Shown piece by piece: positions 63,024 through 64,000 of a stretch of DNA of 64,000 nucleotides. The notes beneath the pieces were generated by a model. The model saw only the letters and a list, made by a program, of their open reading frames with translations, ran no database searches and was not told where the DNA came from. Each line of letters opens with the position of its first letter. Within the stretch, counting starts at the first letter, position 1. Position numbers and translations under genes: made by a program. Source of the DNA: Nocardia testacea NBRC 100365 (lineage in GTDB: Bacteria; Actinomycetota; Actinomycetes; Mycobacteriales; Mycobacteriaceae); assembly GCF_000308775.1 (NCBI RefSeq), contig NZ_BAGJ01000149.1, positions 1 to 64,000 of the forward strand. The letters run 5' to 3'.

Positions 63024-64000
63024 GTGGCGATCAATTCCGGTGCGAATACACCAGTCGGTATCAGAATCAAAAGATTGCGGGAGAGGGCCGGTATGTCCCG
63101 GCCTGTTCTCGCCGGACTCCTGGGTCGATCGACCGAATGGCTCAAAGCCGTCGAGAACGGCCGCTTACAACCGCCTCGGCTACCGATGCTGCTGCGGATC
63201 GCGCGAGCACTGGAACTGGATGATCTCGCCGAACTGACCGGCAACGGACACGCCGTTCCGGTCTCGGTATTCGCCGGTGAACAGCACAGCGCTCTGTCCA
63301 GTGTGCAATCGGCCCTGACCGATTACCGCCTGGCCCCACCGAAATCTCCCTCGAACATCCGCCACCTCGAAGAACGACTGCGGCACGCCTGGATCATTCG
63401 CCATTCCAGCCCGGACCATCGAACTCAACTCGGCGCGCTCCTACCTGGTCTGATCAAAGACGCCCAGAACGCGGCACGGGTCGAGGGAACCGGCCGTAGG
63501 CAGGCCCGCCGTGTACTTGCCGGTGTCTACCAGCTGGCCGATTTCTATGTGGCGTATCAACCCGCGACGGAACTGGTCTGGCTGGTGGCCGACCGCGCCC
63601 TGTCCGAGGGATACGCCGCGGACGATCCCTACGTGATCGCGTGCGGAGCGTGGGCGATGACCCAGGCATTACGTGACTCGGGCCGCTGGGAAGAGGCGAT
63701 TGCGCTGGCCCGCACGGCCGCCGAGCAGCTGGACCCGTACCTGGATCGCGACGAAACTCCGGATGATTGGCGCGGCATCCACGGTGCCCTGTACGCGGAG
63801 GTCGCCTATGTGCACGCTCGCCGTGGCCGATATGGTGACGCCTGGGCGAACTGGGAGAAAGCCGATGTGACGGCGCGATCCCTCGGCCCGGACTATCGGC
63901 ATGTACAGACCTCTTTTTCGGTGCCGGTGATGTCCGCGCACGCGACGACGCTGGGAGTCGAATTGCGCAGACCGGGCGAGGCGGTGCGGTCCGCGCATGC
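63024..64000 (+). CDS. XRE-family helix-turn-helix regulator (partial, runs off the window)
   Basis: An open frame from GTG (63024), preceded by GAAAGGGG, with no stop before the window end; 325 codons are visible. The N-terminal XRE HTH (about 12-70) reads VGIRIKRLRERAGMSRPVLA, GLLGRSTEWLKAVENGRLQP, LPMLLRIARALELDDLAEL. A long helical, TPR-like region follows (AVERxxx pairs such as ALRDSGRWEEAIALARTAAE and YVHARRGRYGDAWANWEKAD). Regulators of this build are common and numerous in Nocardia and Streptomyces. Targets unknown. Confidence 0.85.
   Translation, partial: MAINSGANTPVGIRIKRLRERAGMSRPVLAGLLGRSTEWLKAVENGRLQPPRLPMLLRIARALELDDLAELTGNGHAVPVSVFAGEQHSALSSVQSALTDYRLAPPKSPSNIRHLEERLRHAWIIRHSSPDHRTQLGALLPGLIKDAQNAARVEGTGRRQARRVLAGVYQLADFYVAYQPATELVWLVADRALSEGYAADDPYVIACGAWAMTQALRDSGRWEEAIALARTAAEQLDPYLDRDETPDDWRGIHGALYAEVAYVHARRGRYGDAWANWEKADVTARSLGPDYRHVQTSFSVPVMSAHATTLGVELRRPGEAVRSAH

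Overview
The window is very GC-rich and gene-dense. Its gene order matches the ispH to fadA3 neighbourhood of mycobacteria and Nocardia, counterparts of roughly Rv1074c to Rv1111c of M. tuberculosis. Together with an ESX-associated PPE/EspG/DUF3558 cluster, Mca (mycothiol amidase), a PIN-PhoH protein, a short-chain Z-isoprenyl synthase and an acyl-ACP desaturase homologue, this points to a mycolic-acid actinomycete, most likely Nocardia. The genus is inferred from protein style and synteny, not from a marker gene.

Layout. 1-8932 is conserved core: ispH, a lipid-droplet protein, xseA-xseB, a DUF4245 protein, glpX, an LGFP lipoprotein, a desaturase homologue and fumC. 9157-12220 is a four-gene ESX accessory operon (small helical protein, DUF3558 lipoprotein, PPE-like protein, EspG). 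12789-18740 holds an aldehyde dehydrogenase-DUF779 pair, small enzymes, PIN-PhoH and an epoxide-hydrolase-like protein. 18741-19225 is an intergenic block of two long palindromes. 19226-26666 is core again: glyA, a DUF885 protein, coaA, a Z-isoprenyl synthase, a hemolysin III protein and an adenylate cyclase. 26743-33182 is a regulator-rich accessory stretch (TetR, a TrmB/LuxR-like protein, WYL) with membrane, hydrolase, NTF2-like, SDR and RidA genes and several clear operator palindromes.

33380-46744 contains the main accessory feature. The DUF255/thioredoxin gene (33380-35434) is followed by an 11.3-kb defence island: an HTH-methylase-specificity fusion with a small Cys-rich partner, a divergent complete type I restriction-modification operon (hsdM-hsdS-hsdR), and an AbiEi/AbiEii toxin-antitoxin pair. 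At its far end lies an orphan second copy of the first 55 codons of the DUF255 gene. The 165-bp duplication, with a 50-bp perfect core, marks the island ends. The element appears to have entered the gene and supplied a replacement 5' end. No integrase or transposase is visible.

47112-60713 returns to core: an FAD oxidoreductase, a Nudix protein, mca with a small membrane protein, a DUF4307 protein, greA, metB, acyl-CoA dehydrogenase, DUF4254 and DUF6401 proteins, an MscS-like membrane protein, cbs, a secreted protein, an SGNH hydrolase and a thiolase. metB and cbs together suggest transsulfuration. 60840-64000 has a VapBC pair, an AlkD-like DNA glycosylase and an XRE-regulator locus with two divergent coupled small genes; the XRE gene runs off the window. 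No tRNA, rRNA, CRISPR array or insertion sequence was recognised.
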